From Acidimicrobiia bacterium (GTDB lineage Bacteria; Actinomycetota; Acidimicrobiia; Acidimicrobiales; AC-14): 34,928 bases of DNA. The DNA lies in the NCBI GenBank assembly GCA_023265025.1, contig JAHFUP010000056.1, forward strand, positions 1 to 34,928. The letters run 5' to 3'. Within the stretch, counting starts at the first letter, position 1. Every line of letters begins with the position of its first letter. The translations under genes and the position numbers were made by a program. Below the pieces are notes generated by a model. It made no database searches. It was not told where the DNA came from and worked only from the letters and a program-made list of their open reading frames with translations. Positions 1 through 7,583 of this stretch are shown piece by piece.

Positions 1-106
1 CAAGGTCGTTTCGGTCGTTGGTCGTTCCGGCGTCTCCCAAGGAAGACGAACGACCTGTCAAACAGAGAGGCAATCCCCCCGCTCTCGACTCAACATTTGG
101 TTTTAG

Positions 107-469
107 TTCAGAGAATGCGGTGACGGCGTCGACTTCGAACGCTGGGCCGAGCAGTTCCAGACCGAGCTCGCCGCACTGGCACCGGTCGTCACCCGCTTTC
201 GGATCGGGATCGGCCGTTGCCGGGCCTGCCGACGACGTATCCAGGGACGCCACCCCGAGCAGGTCTCCGACGCCCTGGGCGCAGCCGCATCCCAGGTCGG
301 GCCCAGGGCCATGGCCTGGGGCGTGTGGCTGCACTACTACCTGGGACTGAGCTTCGGAAAGTGGTCGGCGCTACTGGGCCGGCTGGGGATCAGCGTCACC
401 GCCGGGGCCATCGCATCGGCGGCCGCGTGTGGATCGTGGTTCCGGGGTCCAGGGACTCTGCCGCTGTGA
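107..469 (+). pseudogene. IS66-family transposase, N-terminal fragment
   Basis: This frame is open from just after a TAG at 104 to a TGA at 467-469. It carries the IS66 region that follows the zinc-binding segment: an FERWAEQF-like start, then GRCRACRRRIQGRHPEQ, SDALGAAASQVGPRA and a GLSFGKWSALLGRLGISVTAG stretch. Homology seems to stop after AGAIASAA at about 424, where the DDE catalytic core should begin. The N-terminus is also missing and there is no plausible start codon. The matching C-terminal half lies at 1318-2012, so this is one half of a transposase gene split by a truncated group II intron. Family assignment is by remembered IS66 motifs and is fairly secure. The exact ends of homology are not. 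Confidence 0.7.
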
Positions 470-816
470 ACGCGGCATGCGGCGGCTGGAGAACCAGTGC
501 CAGCCGTGGCGGGCACCGCAGTCCCCGGGGCAAAGAGGGTACCCAACCCGGCCACATCTCATGCGTGCGAAACGTGACAACCCCGTTGGGGTCCGGCCCG
601 TGATGACTCGGGCCGGTAAGCCGACCGCAAGGAAGGTCCAGCTCCCCAGCGGGCAAAGGATGACCAAGAAGCCAATGCCGGCGGCCGAAAGGCAGCGGGA
701 AACCGGGACACGATGGCCGGCCCTCCGCCGGTCGTCCCGCACAACTGGCCGGATACGGGCGCTCGCCCGGACCCGAAAGGGTGCTGACGTGGTCAGGTGG
801 GCCTGTGGAGACAACG
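427..816 (+). other. Probable 5' RNA part of a truncated group II intron
   Basis: This stretch has no convincing gene. It lies between the IS66 fragment and the intron-type reverse transcriptase, where domain I and later ribozyme domains of a group II intron are expected. Two matches to the 5' consensus GTGYG occur, GTGTG at 427 and GTGCG at 565. The first leaves a more usual length before the ORF and coincides with the loss of IS66 homology. Compact hairpins support a structured RNA: CCCC-GTT-GGGG at 581-591 and an 8-bp stem, CCGGCCCG/CGGGCCGG, at 593-600 and 609-616. Domain V was not found, and the boundaries are inferred. Confidence 0.4.
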
Positions 817-1293
817 ATGACCGACGACTCTGGAACCGAGGGACAAGTTGGACGCCACGGCACCGCCGTGGTGAACGGACCCGAGGACGACGACCTCGAC
901 TGGCTGTCGATCGACTGGCAGCAGGTGGAGGACGACGTACAGCGCCTGCGGCGACGCATCTACACGGCATCACGGGACGGGGACCTGAGCAGGGTCCGCA
1001 ACCTGCAGAAGCTCATGCTCCGGTCTCGCGCCAATGCGCTCGTGAGCGTGCGACGGGTGACCGAGCTTAACGCTGGCCGCAAGACGGCGGGCGTCGACGG
1101 CCGCGTCGTGGTGACCCCACCGGGGAAGGCCCTCCTGGCCCACTCGGTGCAACGCCGCGCCGCGCCGTGGGAGCCCAAGCCCGTCAAGCGGGTGTACGTA
1201 CCAAAGGCCAACGGGAAACGGCGCCCGCTCGGGATACCCGTGATCGTCGACAGGGTGATGCAAGCCCAGGTCGTCAACGCGCTGGAGGCCCCG
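817..1293 (+). pseudogene. ltrA-like: Group II intron reverse transcriptase/maturase, N-terminal fragment
   Basis: An ATG at 817 behind GGAG (807-810) opens a frame matching the N-terminal part of bacterial group II intron reverse transcriptases. Visible features are a basic helix with RLRRRIYTA, the strongly conserved LQKLMLRSRANALVSVRRVT segment, NAGRKTAGVDG, and the RT block PKANGKRRPLGIPVIVDRVM followed by QAQVVNALE. Homology ends there. The next block of the family (a YGFRPGR-type segment), the YADD catalytic box, the maturase X domain and any HNH domain are absent, and the frame runs out of register to a stop at 1548. The protein cannot be an active RT, so mobility could only come from enzymes supplied elsewhere. 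It is inserted within an IS66 transposase gene. Confidence 0.75.
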
Positions 1294-1321
1294 GCGCAGC
1301 AATGCGCCGGGGCTACCCGAC
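1288..1321 (+). other. Possible 3' end of the truncated group II intron
   Basis: A perfect 10-bp stem (1288-1297 with 1304-1313, loop AGCAAT) is followed by CTACCCGAC, after which IS66 transposase coding resumes. A terminal helix, an A seven bases from the end (1315) and an AY end resemble a group II intron 3' end. However, CCCGAC has no pairing partner in what remains, and domain V is missing. The assignment is tentative; the hairpin itself is directly visible. Confidence 0.3.
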
Positions 1322-2012
1322 TGGCGGATCGGCGGTCGGGGGGCGTGGCTGTGGGCGGCGGCCACCGACAGACGACGCCACGCTCTACGACGTGGCTCAC
1401 GACCGTGACTTCGCCGCCGCCACCAACCTCGTGCCCGCCGACTTCGCCGGCACCGTCGTGCGGGACGGGTGGGTCGTCTACAACAGCTACAAGGACGCGA
1501 GCCACCAGACCTGCATCGCCCATCTCCTGCGGCGTTGCCACGAGATGATCGAGGACTCCCCGGCCTGGGCCCGGGGCACGCCCCGCCAGGTCCGTGACCT
1601 CCTGCTGGAGGCCCTCGCCGCCCGAGAACTCGACGCAGCCGCCCGGGCACGAGCCGTCGCCGACATCGGCGAGCGCTTCGACCTGCTCTTCGAACAGGCC
1701 CATCCCCACGACGCCAACCGCCGCCTGATCAAGCACCTGCGCCACGAACGAGGCGACCTGCTCACCTTCCTCACCACCGACGGCGTCGATGCCACCAACT
1801 GGCGGGGCGAGCAGGCAATCAGGCCCGCGGTCGTCAACCGCAAGGTGTGGGGCGGCAACCGCAGCGATGCCGGAGCCGAGACCCAGGGCCGGCTCATGAC
1901 GTTCCTGCGCACCGCACATCAGCAAGGTACGGACGCCATCGCCGTGCTCGTCGACCTTGCCCGGGCACCGAACCCCGGCGTCGTCGCCGGGCTCACACTG
2001 CGGTCCGGCTGA
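1318..2012 (+). pseudogene. IS66-family transposase, C-terminal fragment with frameshift
   Basis: IS66 coding resumes as DWRIGGRGAWLWAAATD. It is then broken by what looks like a 4-base insertion (AGAC, about 1370-1373) that shifts into the frame running to TGA at 2010-2012. After the shift the protein continues with DDATLYDVAHDRDF, the second catalytic Asp region (VRDGWVVYNSY), a long helical insertion and the catalytic Glu block NWRGEQAIRPAVVNRK, then GGNRSDAGAETQGRL. The first catalytic Asp lies in the part lost between the two fragments. Together with 107-469 this is one decayed IS66 transposase that the intron entered. No terminal inverted repeats could be identified. Confidence 0.75.
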
Positions 2013-2055
2013 ACCACTCCCAAATCGGCGGTGGAGAACGAGTCATTTACTCAAT

Positions 2056-2404
2056 TCACTCGACGCGCCCCGGTATCCATGTACGCTTGACCGGGTAGCC
2101 GTCGTACCGAGCGTCCACCCCACCCAGTCCCAGGAGCGATTCGACTCGAGAGGCGTGTATGACGACGCGCAGGTGAGCGTACCGGGCTCGCCGCGCACCT
2201 CGGCGAGCCTCTCCCAGCCTTTGCCACCGGCCATCTCGACATCCACAAGCACAATGTCGGGCGCAATGGGCCTGGCGCAGTGCCACTGCTGCCTTGGCCG
2301 GGCACGCAGCCAGCGTGACTTCGAAGCGGCGGTCGAGAGCATCCGCGCCATGAGCACATGCAGGTGACATGGCTGTCATCGTGCACGAGCACGTGCGGAC
2401 GCAT
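2056..2404 (-). pseudogene. Decayed response-regulator receiver domain
   Basis: On the minus strand an ATG at 2404, 7 nt after the M50 protease stop, opens with MRPHVLVHDDSH, a degenerate version of the acidic pocket of CheY-like receivers. The rest of the fold is spread over three frames: MLMARML, then DRRFEVTLAACPAKAAVALRQ, then APDIVLVDVEMAGGKGWERL with the phospho-acceptor Asp region. After that come VVIHASRVESLLGLG and VDARYDGYPVKR, the switch Ser/Thr and conserved Lys regions. At least four frame changes are needed within 350 bp, while the neighbouring M50 gene is clean, so this is decay rather than sequencing error. It was probably the last gene of the protease operon. No output domain is visible; the sequence ends against the IS66 remnant. 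Confidence 0.6.
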
Positions 2405-2411
2405 CCGAAGC

Positions 2412-3695
2412 TCACCCACGGTCGGGCCGTCCTGCGTACGACGAGCTCTTGCGCGCCGCGGCCCGCACGAGGACGACGGCGAGCCCTGCGAACGGGACCA
2501 TGAGCAGAGTCAGTTGCAGGCCACTGCCGAGGGCCGGCCCGGGGGCACCAGCACGCAGCGCCGCGGCCAGCACGTCGCCTTGTCGCATGGACGAGGCCCA
2601 GACGGTCGCCAGCAGGTGTGGCAGGCGCACGACGAGCAAGGTCAGAGCGACACCGAGTAGGGGAACAGTCACCATTACCCATGCGGTTACCACCGCACGT
2701 GGGCCTGGGCGCAGGGCGGTCAGCGCCCGGGGCGTTCGCCTCCATGGGACAAGGCTCCCGAGCACCGGGCGGACGTACCGGAAGAGGTCCGGGACACCAG
2801 CCAAGTCGCTCACGAGGTAATAGCCGTCGAGGCGGACGAAGGGGACAAACTGCTGGAGGATGAGCAAGTGGTGGAGCATGATCAGCACGGCCAGCGGCTC
2901 GAACCCTGTGACCAGGTAGGCCGCCGCGAGCAAGAGGACGAAAAGCACGTTGAAGTAGACGCCGCCAAGGTCGGCGCGGATACGCCCAGATCGGCTCAGC
3001 CGATACGAGTCGTTCATGTCGTTGAAGAACACCGGCCAGATGAGGTAGATGCCCGCGCCGATCGCGCCGGGCACGGCTCCTCCATAGCGAGATGCCGTCG
3101 CATGTCCAAACTCGTGGAACACGGCAGCGGCGACCGTGATCGCGAGGGCCATGACAAGCAGCGTCGGCCGGTGGAAGAAGTCGTCCAGACCGGCTGGCAC
3201 GCCGTGCCCGACGAACAGCCATACGTCGACGATCGCGAGCAGGACCAGGGAAGGTACGACGACTGCGGGCAGGAAAAGAGGCCGGAGCCAAGTGGCCACC
3301 TTCATGACGAGGCCCGCGGGGATCATGGCGGCCCGTACCGGCAGCGGGCCGGCACCCCGAGCTGAAGCTGCCGGCCGGACTCTGCGGTCGTCTTCAACGA
3401 CGCCCAGTGGCCGAAGTTTCCGCTCGATGAGGTAGTGAATATCGGCCCTACTGATACGCTTCCCCACGTGGGCGGTCATCGATGTGGCAATCTCATCGAC
3501 ATGGCGGCTTTCGGCGAGCGACGATGCGAGCAGGTAGAGCACCGGCGATACCTCGATGACGACCCCGTCAGCGCGCCGGATCAGGAACGGGGCCTCCACG
3601 GCGCCCGAACTCTGGTACCGCCCGAGGAACTCGGCGCCCTCGACAAGTCGGATCGTTCGCGGCGCCTGCGGCTGGGGGCTGGAAGGGACTGTCAT
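2412..3695 (-). CDS. PqqD-like domain/M50-family membrane zinc metalloprotease
   Basis: This 427-aa protein has a small N-terminal domain (residues about 25-100) of the PqqD/RiPP-recognition type, including a GVVIEVSPVLYLLASSL segment and a following winged-helix-like stretch. Next come membrane segments from about 135 and the zinc site HEFGH at 194-198 inside a helix, with the supporting motif RLDGYYLVSDLAG near 288-300 supplying the likely third ligand Asp. More hydrophobic helices reach the C-terminus. This is the architecture of putative peptide zinc metalloproteases (YydH-like) found next to RiPP precursors. It lies 63 nt after the 63-aa candidate precursor on the same strand, so it probably cleaves or exports that peptide. 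GGAG is 11 nt before the chosen ATG. Another ATG five bases upstream reads only two codons. Substrate and function are inferred from context. Confidence 0.8.
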   Translation of the reverse strand: MTVPSSPQPQAPRTIRLVEGAEFLGRYQSSGAVEAPFLIRRADGVVIEVSPVLYLLASSLAESRHVDEIATSMTAHVGKRISRADIHYLIERKLRPLGVVEDDRRVRPAASARGAGPLPVRAAMIPAGLVMKVATWLRPLFLPAVVVPSLVLLAIVDVWLFVGHGVPAGLDDFFHRPTLLVMALAITVAAAVFHEFGHATASRYGGAVPGAIGAGIYLIWPVFFNDMNDSYRLSRSGRIRADLGGVYFNVLFVLLLAAAYLVTGFEPLAVLIMLHHLLILQQFVPFVRLDGYYLVSDLAGVPDLFRYVRPVLGSLVPWRRTPRALTALRPGPRAVVTAWVMVTVPLLGVALTLLVVRLPHLLATVWASSMRQGDVLAAALRAGAPGPALGSGLQLTLLMVPFAGLAVVLVRAAARKSSSYAGRPDRG

Positions 3696-3712
3696 CGCAT
3701 GTCTGTCTCCAA

Positions 3713-3745
3713 GGCCCGGGCAGGGGGGAGCGGCCTGCCCGGGCC
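3713..3745 (-). terminator. 12-bp hairpin between precursor and protease genes
   Basis: A perfect 12-bp inverted repeat (3713-3724 with 3734-3745; 9-nt loop) fills most of the 63-nt gap between the precursor stop and the protease start. The stem is almost all G/C and there is no U-tract after it, so it could act as an attenuator or an mRNA 3' stabiliser rather than a classical terminator. Partial termination here would give more precursor than protease mRNA, as is common in RiPP operons. Confidence 0.5.
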
Positions 3746-3758
3746 CGCAGGAGGCGTC

Positions 3759-3950
3759 CTAGAGGCTGCCGATGGAGCCGAAGAGCCAGTTCGGCCCGCT
3801 CGTGTTCACGTTGACCGCGAGCCCGTCGAGGCCCGCCAACGGAATCCCCAGAAGAGATATGCCAATGAGAAGATCGCGCGCCGGCAGCACGGCGGCGTGC
3901 TGACCCTCGAGTTCCTCAATGGTGAAGTCGCTGGTGTTGGTAGAAGTCAT
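3759..3950 (-). CDS. Candidate RiPP precursor peptide (63 aa)
   Basis: A small peptide starts at ATG 3950 behind an excellent ribosome site (AAGGAG, 5-nt spacer) and ends at TAG 3761-3759. The N-terminal third is polar and acidic (FTIEELEGQHAAVLPARDLL), which looks like a leader with an amphipathic recognition helix. The rest is hydrophobic and Gly/Asn/Ser rich: a LIGISLLGIPLAGLDG stretch, VNVNTSG, then PNWLFGSIGSL at the end. It has no Cys and few Ser/Thr, so lanthipeptide-type chemistry is unlikely. Its codons (ATT, TCT, ATA) are less GC-biased than those of the surrounding genome. Leader-like peptides with an LPxR(E/D) element are, as I recall, common but uncharacterised in actinobacteria. 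The PqqD/M50 gene immediately follows. Precursor status is inferred from size, leader/core layout and context. Confidence 0.6.
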   Translation of the reverse strand: MTSTNTSDFTIEELEGQHAAVLPARDLLIGISLLGIPLAGLDGLAVNVNTSGPNWLFGSIGSL

Positions 3951-4026
3951 GGAAGCTCCTTATCCTGTAGAAGAGGGAGTCCGGGATCGGGCTCCAAGTC
4001 CGCCGTCGTTGTCGCGGTAATTCAGA

Positions 4027-4164
4027 TCAGTACCCGCACATCGGAAAGGCTGCGGCCGCCGAGGCCATCACCGCGATGGTGGCGAGCGACGTCGCGCAGG
4101 CGATGGCCAGCCGAAAGCACAGGCCTCGCCAGGATCCCTTCCGTACACTGCGAGTCACTTCCAT
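4027..4164 (-). CDS. Small 45-aa hydrophobic peptide upstream of the precursor
   Basis: An unlisted short frame starts at ATG 4164 with GGAG 12 nt upstream and stops at TGA 4029-4027, 76 nt before the precursor start on the same strand. It encodes a basic N-terminus (RSVRKGSWRG), a hydrophobic stretch LCFRLAIACATSLATIAVM, small residues ASAAAA and a short tail FPMCGY. That is the shape of a Sec-type signal peptide with cleavage near the Ala run, or of a single-span membrane peptide. It has three Cys (16, 23, 43). It could be a second precursor, a secreted signal peptide or a small membrane partner. There is no homology evidence, and it may not be translated. Confidence 0.4.
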   Translation of the reverse strand: MEVTRSVRKGSWRGLCFRLAIACATSLATIAVMASAAAAFPMCGY

Positions 4165-4224
4165 TTGCTTCTGCGTCTCCAATCTGTGGTCAATGGCGTG
4201 ACGCGTTTCGACGGGCGTCAGCTC

Positions 4225-4241
4225 ATTGCTCGTGCAATTGC
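4225..4241. promoter_or_regulatory. Dyad in the divergent regulator/precursor region
   Basis: ATTGC-TCGT-GCAAT (4225-4238) overlaps the palindrome GCAATTGC (4234-4241). It lies between the divergent regulator (ATG 4373) and the small-peptide operon (ATG 4164), in a region that otherwise shows no gene. It is a reasonable operator candidate for the XRE domain of the neighbouring regulator. No clear -10/-35 pair was assigned here. Confidence 0.3.
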
Positions 4242-4372
4242 GCTCCGAATCGCACCTCGCCGACCTGCTGCGCCACGAGGAGCTATCTCGGTCGCATCAG
4301 CACGAACCCGCCGTCACGTTCCAATGGGAACAATTCGCCGGTAGAACCAGAAGGGACAAACCGGGACAACTG

Positions 4373-6826
4373 ATGCCGAGCCTGTCTGCACCGTCCCCTT
4401 CACTCGACGGGTTGGGTCCGTGGGTCCGACACTGGCGGCATGACAATCGATGGTCGCAGGAGCGGCTCGCGGAAGCGCTGGCGTATGAGGTGTCCTATGT
4501 CGCCAAGATCGAGCGCGGCCGGCGTCGCCCCACGCGCCAGTTCCTCGCCCGGTTGGCAACGGTCGTCGACGTCGACGAGAGGGAGCTCATGCAGCTCTCC
4601 CGTCAACCAGGCGCGAGGCTACGGCTGCCGGCTTCGCGCGACGAGGTAGTGGGGCGGGACTGCGAGATCCAAGAGGTGATTGAGCTCCTACGCACCCAGA
4701 GGTGCGTGACTCTCGTTGGGGCTCCTGGAATCGGCAAGACGACCATGGCCCTCGAGGCTGCGTGGCGCATCGGGGACGACCATCGCCACGGCGCCTGCTT
4801 CGTGTCCTTGGTCGACGTATCCGCAGCCGCCGCGGTTCCGTCCGCATTGGTACATCATCTCGGGCTTATGGAGACTGGGATTGCCGCGCTGGATGCGTTG
4901 CTAATTTCAGCTCTTCGCCACCGGGACATTCTCCTTGTCCTCGACAACTTCGAGCATGTACTTCCTGCGCGCACGCTGGTGTCAAGCTTACTCAGCGGCA
5001 CGAGCCACGTGCGGGCTTTGGTCACAAGTCGCGAACCGTTGGGGATCGATGGGGAAACAACGTACCCGGTGCTCCCGCTTACATATCCCGACCCGGATGG
5101 CGGAACACCCAGCGATTTGGACCAGTATTCCGCCGTGAGGGTGTTCGTAGCACGGTCGCGCCTGGAGCGCCAAGACTTCGCCTTGGATGCAGCCAATGCT
5201 GGCCCGATCATGGAAATATGCGCCCGATTGGCCGGCCTGCCACTCGCCATCACGCTCACGGCAAAATCGAGCCGGATCATGTCACCCTCAGACATCGCCA
5301 GGACCCTCCGCGCTCGCCTCGAGCTGTCACCCGGCGAACCCGGAGAGTCGTCGGCTCACCGCAGCATCGCCGCCGCCCTCGACTGGAGTTGGTCGTTGCT
5401 CTCTCCGGGGCACCGAGCCCTGCTGGCGAGCCTGAGCATCTTCAGCGGAGGATGCTCGCTTGCCGCGGTCGAGTCGGTCTGTTCAGAGGACGGCGACGAT
5501 ATCCCGACTGCCCTCGCCGCCCTCGAGAGGAAGAGCCTGATCGGCGTGACTCCGTTCACCAACGGTGCTTCCCGGTTCGTCCTGCTTGAGCCCATACGCC
5601 GATATGCCCTCGAGAAGCTGAGCGAAAGGAGGATCCTCGATGATCTCCGGGCGCGGCATTGCGCTCATTTCCTGACCTTCGCCGAGGCATCCGAGTTGAA
5701 AATGACATCAGGCGAGGGCCAGAACCAGGCCCTCAAGGAGCTCGAGACGGAGCATTCCAACCTGGCCGCCGCCTTCGAGTGGGCGATCGAATCGTTACCC
5801 GAGAGCGCGCTGCGGCTCGGTGCCGCTCTCTGGCGGTTCTATTCGATGCGACGAATATCCGAGGGTCGCCGGTGGTTGACACTGGCCCTGGAAGGGGCTT
5901 CGGGTGCACCGGTGATGCGAGCCCGAGCGCTCAATGGCTTGGCGATTCTCGCTCGCGCCCAGGGTGACCTCCACGTCGCCGACGCCGCTTTAGCAGAAGC
6001 GCGCCAGCTCGCCGTGGAAGGTGCCGGCAGGAACGAGCTCGCATTCGCAACGCTGACCGAGGGCATCGTCGCCGAGGACCGGTCGATCTACGAGGTGGCA
6101 GAGCTTCGATTCACCGAGGCCGAATATCTGTATCGCAAGATCGGCGACGAACGCGGTGTCGGCCACGCACTGAACTGTCTCGGCGTGATCGGCCTACGCC
6201 GAGGGGACTTCGCGGGCGCAGCCGCGAAGTTGCATGCCGCCCTGGCTGCGTTCCGCTCGCTCGACGACCGGTGGAGTATTGCTGTTTCCGCCACGAACCT
6301 CGGATGGATCGCGGAGCAGGCCGGTGACCTCGCCGAGGCCGCCACTTGGTACGAGGAGACCCATGAGATCTGGAAGGCCGCCGGTGACGATCGCGGGCTC
6401 GGACGATCCCTCATGAGCCTCGGCCGGATCGCGCGCAAGCAGAGGAGGTTCAGCCAGGCTCGCAGCCTGGTTGAGGAGGCGCTGGTGACCTTCCACCGTC
6501 TCGGTGACCGACGGCTCGCCGCCGCGTGCCTGGGGCAGCTGGCCGAGCCTGCCTACGAGCGCCAGAGCTGTGATGTCGGCGCTCGGCTGCTTGGTGCCGC
6601 GGAGGCGCTGCGGGCGGCCCTCGGTACTCCGGCGTGGGAGGAGGAGGCCGCACTGGAGGAACTTGTTCTCCGCGCGTTGCGCGCTCACATGGGTGCGGAC
6701 GCGGCGAACAGGGCCTACACAACAGGCCGGGGACTCACCCTCGAAGACGTGGTGGACATGGTTCGAGCTGATGCGTGGCCACCGCGGGGCCGGCGGAGGA
6801 CCGCTCCATCAGTGGGCACGGCATAG
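4373..6826 (+). CDS. XRE HTH/NB-ARC ATPase/TPR transcriptional regulator
   Basis: From ATG 4373 the protein is 817 aa. The frame is open from 4226, but the first 49 codons show no family features and the HTH follows at once from 4373. Residues 14-75 are an XRE-type helix-turn-helix (WSQERLAEAL, YVAKIERGRRRP). An NB-ARC/STAND ATPase follows, with P-loop GAPGIGKTT at 116-124, Walker B LLVLDNFEH at 187-195, TSREPLG at 218-224 and GLPLAIT at 288-294. A winged helix (SIFSGGCSL, LEPIRRYALEKL) and then TPR-like helical repeats fill the C-terminal half. STAND regulators use nucleotide-driven oligomerisation triggered by a ligand bound to the repeats. The gene diverges from the peptide/protease operon, so it is the likely local switch. 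The ligand is unknown, possibly the peptide product. Confidence 0.85.
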   Translation: MPSLSAPSPSLDGLGPWVRHWRHDNRWSQERLAEALAYEVSYVAKIERGRRRPTRQFLARLATVVDVDERELMQLSRQPGARLRLPASRDEVVGRDCEIQEVIELLRTQRCVTLVGAPGIGKTTMALEAAWRIGDDHRHGACFVSLVDVSAAAAVPSALVHHLGLMETGIAALDALLISALRHRDILLVLDNFEHVLPARTLVSSLLSGTSHVRALVTSREPLGIDGETTYPVLPLTYPDPDGGTPSDLDQYSAVRVFVARSRLERQDFALDAANAGPIMEICARLAGLPLAITLTAKSSRIMSPSDIARTLRARLELSPGEPGESSAHRSIAAALDWSWSLLSPGHRALLASLSIFSGGCSLAAVESVCSEDGDDIPTALAALERKSLIGVTPFTNGASRFVLLEPIRRYALEKLSERRILDDLRARHCAHFLTFAEASELKMTSGEGQNQALKELETEHSNLAAAFEWAIESLPESALRLGAALWRFYSMRRISEGRRWLTLALEGASGAPVMRARALNGLAILARAQGDLHVADAALAEARQLAVEGAGRNELAFATLTEGIVAEDRSIYEVAELRFTEAEYLYRKIGDERGVGHALNCLGVIGLRRGDFAGAAAKLHAALAAFRSLDDRWSIAVSATNLGWIAEQAGDLAEAATWYEETHEIWKAAGDDRGLGRSLMSLGRIARKQRRFSQARSLVEEALVTFHRLGDRRLAAACLGQLAEPAYERQSCDVGARLLGAAEALRAALGTPAWEEEAALEELVLRALRAHMGADAANRAYTTGRGLTLEDVVDMVRADAWPPRGRRRTAPSVGTA

Positions 6827-6957
6827 GCGTCGCACAGCCTGACCAGTCGCTCCGCCGCCCGCGTGCGGGAGGAACCTTGCTCCGGGCTGTGCCGTCAAAT
6901 CTCAGTAGTGCACTACGTAGGACGTCGGGGCGACCGCGACGTAGAACGCACCACTGA

Positions 6958-7213
6958 CCCCGCCAGTCGAGTGGGTCGCCCTCGACGGTCTGCCGGGACG
7001 AGACACCGCGAGCATCACCGCCGAGCAGGTCGAAGGGCTCCTACGCAAAGGGCTGCCGCGATGTCGCCGAACAGCTGGGTGCCAGCCTCCAGCATGTCCC
7101 GCTGGTCATCCGTCAACATCCGCCCCACCTCCGACTGCGATCGACCGGCCGCCGCCCGACGGTGCGAACCACATTCCCGGCCGAACTCACCCCCCGGCGA
7201 CTCCGGCAGCCCC
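6958..7213 (+). pseudogene. Fragment of a helix-turn-helix protein with a frameshift
   Basis: No intact gene spans 6827-7583. Here one frame reads EWVALDGLPGRDTASITAEQ and VEGLLRKGL. After a frame change near 7050 another frame reads RDVAEQLGASLQHV, then LVIRQHPP and RTTFPAELTPRRLRQPLIED. The pieces read well in sequence as an HTH-type DNA-binding protein (AEQLGASLQHV is helix-turn-helix like) of the kind carried by mobile elements. The similarity ends where the DUF2079 fragment begins on the other strand. Family not identified. Confidence 0.3.
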
Positions 7214-7359
7214 TGATCGAAGATTCCGAAGTCGTAGCCGAGCGTCCCGACGCCGTCGTGGTTGCGGACGGCCCACCGTCCGGTGAGCACGATGTAGGCC
7301 GTGGTGCCGGCGAGCAGCAGGAGCCAGGCGGCGTTCGTTCCGGACGACCGGCGCATCAT
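7213..7359 (-). pseudogene. DUF2079 membrane protein, N-terminal fragment
   Basis: From ATG 7359 (or 7356) the minus strand encodes an N-terminal membrane segment (NAAWLLLLAGTTAYIVLTG). It is followed by a match to the start of DUF2079 proteins, RNHDGVGTLGYDFGIFDQGL, which normally reads like FGTYGYDLGIFDQG. Homology stops right after this motif, where a full protein would continue for several hundred residues with many membrane spans. The break coincides with the end of the HTH fragment on the opposite strand, marking a recombination junction. It is a remnant with no expected function. Confidence 0.5.
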
Positions 7360-7492
7360 CCTCCGCTCGCGAGGCGGCGAGGACGGTTGTCCGCTCGGTG
7401 CCGTCACGGCCCACGACACCGAAGTATGCCTTGGACGTGCGGCCGTCGCCGGCCAGCGGAATGGCGTCGCCGAATGGTGCGCCGCACCCCGA

Positions 7493-7565
7493 TCAGCTAG
7501 GTGGAGGTGCGCCCTGGCGGTCGAAGATGGTCAGCACGTGGACCGGCGCGCCCTCGACGAGTAGC
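7493..7565 (-). pseudogene. 3' end of an XRE-cupin gene
   Basis: The last 23 codons before TGA at 7495-7493 read LVEGAPVHVLTIFDRQGAPPPS. This closely matches the C-terminus of the intact XRE-cupin protein in this window (12274-12840), which ends GRPVDVLTIFDRHGERAHLH. Only this tail is recognisable; upstream the frame merges into the end of the PPOX gene. It is a leftover of a paralogous or duplicated gene. Confidence 0.5.
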
Positions 7566-7583
7566 CGGCCGACTGCGCGTCGG

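Noticed and set aside
4226-4372. N-terminal extension of the XRE/NB-ARC regulator
   Set aside because: The 49 codons show no family similarity and contain the operator-like dyad; the HTH begins soon after ATG 4373.
3435-4373. 312-aa plus-strand frame over the precursor gene
   Set aside because: It starts inside the protease gene, has no family features, and runs antisense to the well-supported precursor and its ribosome site.
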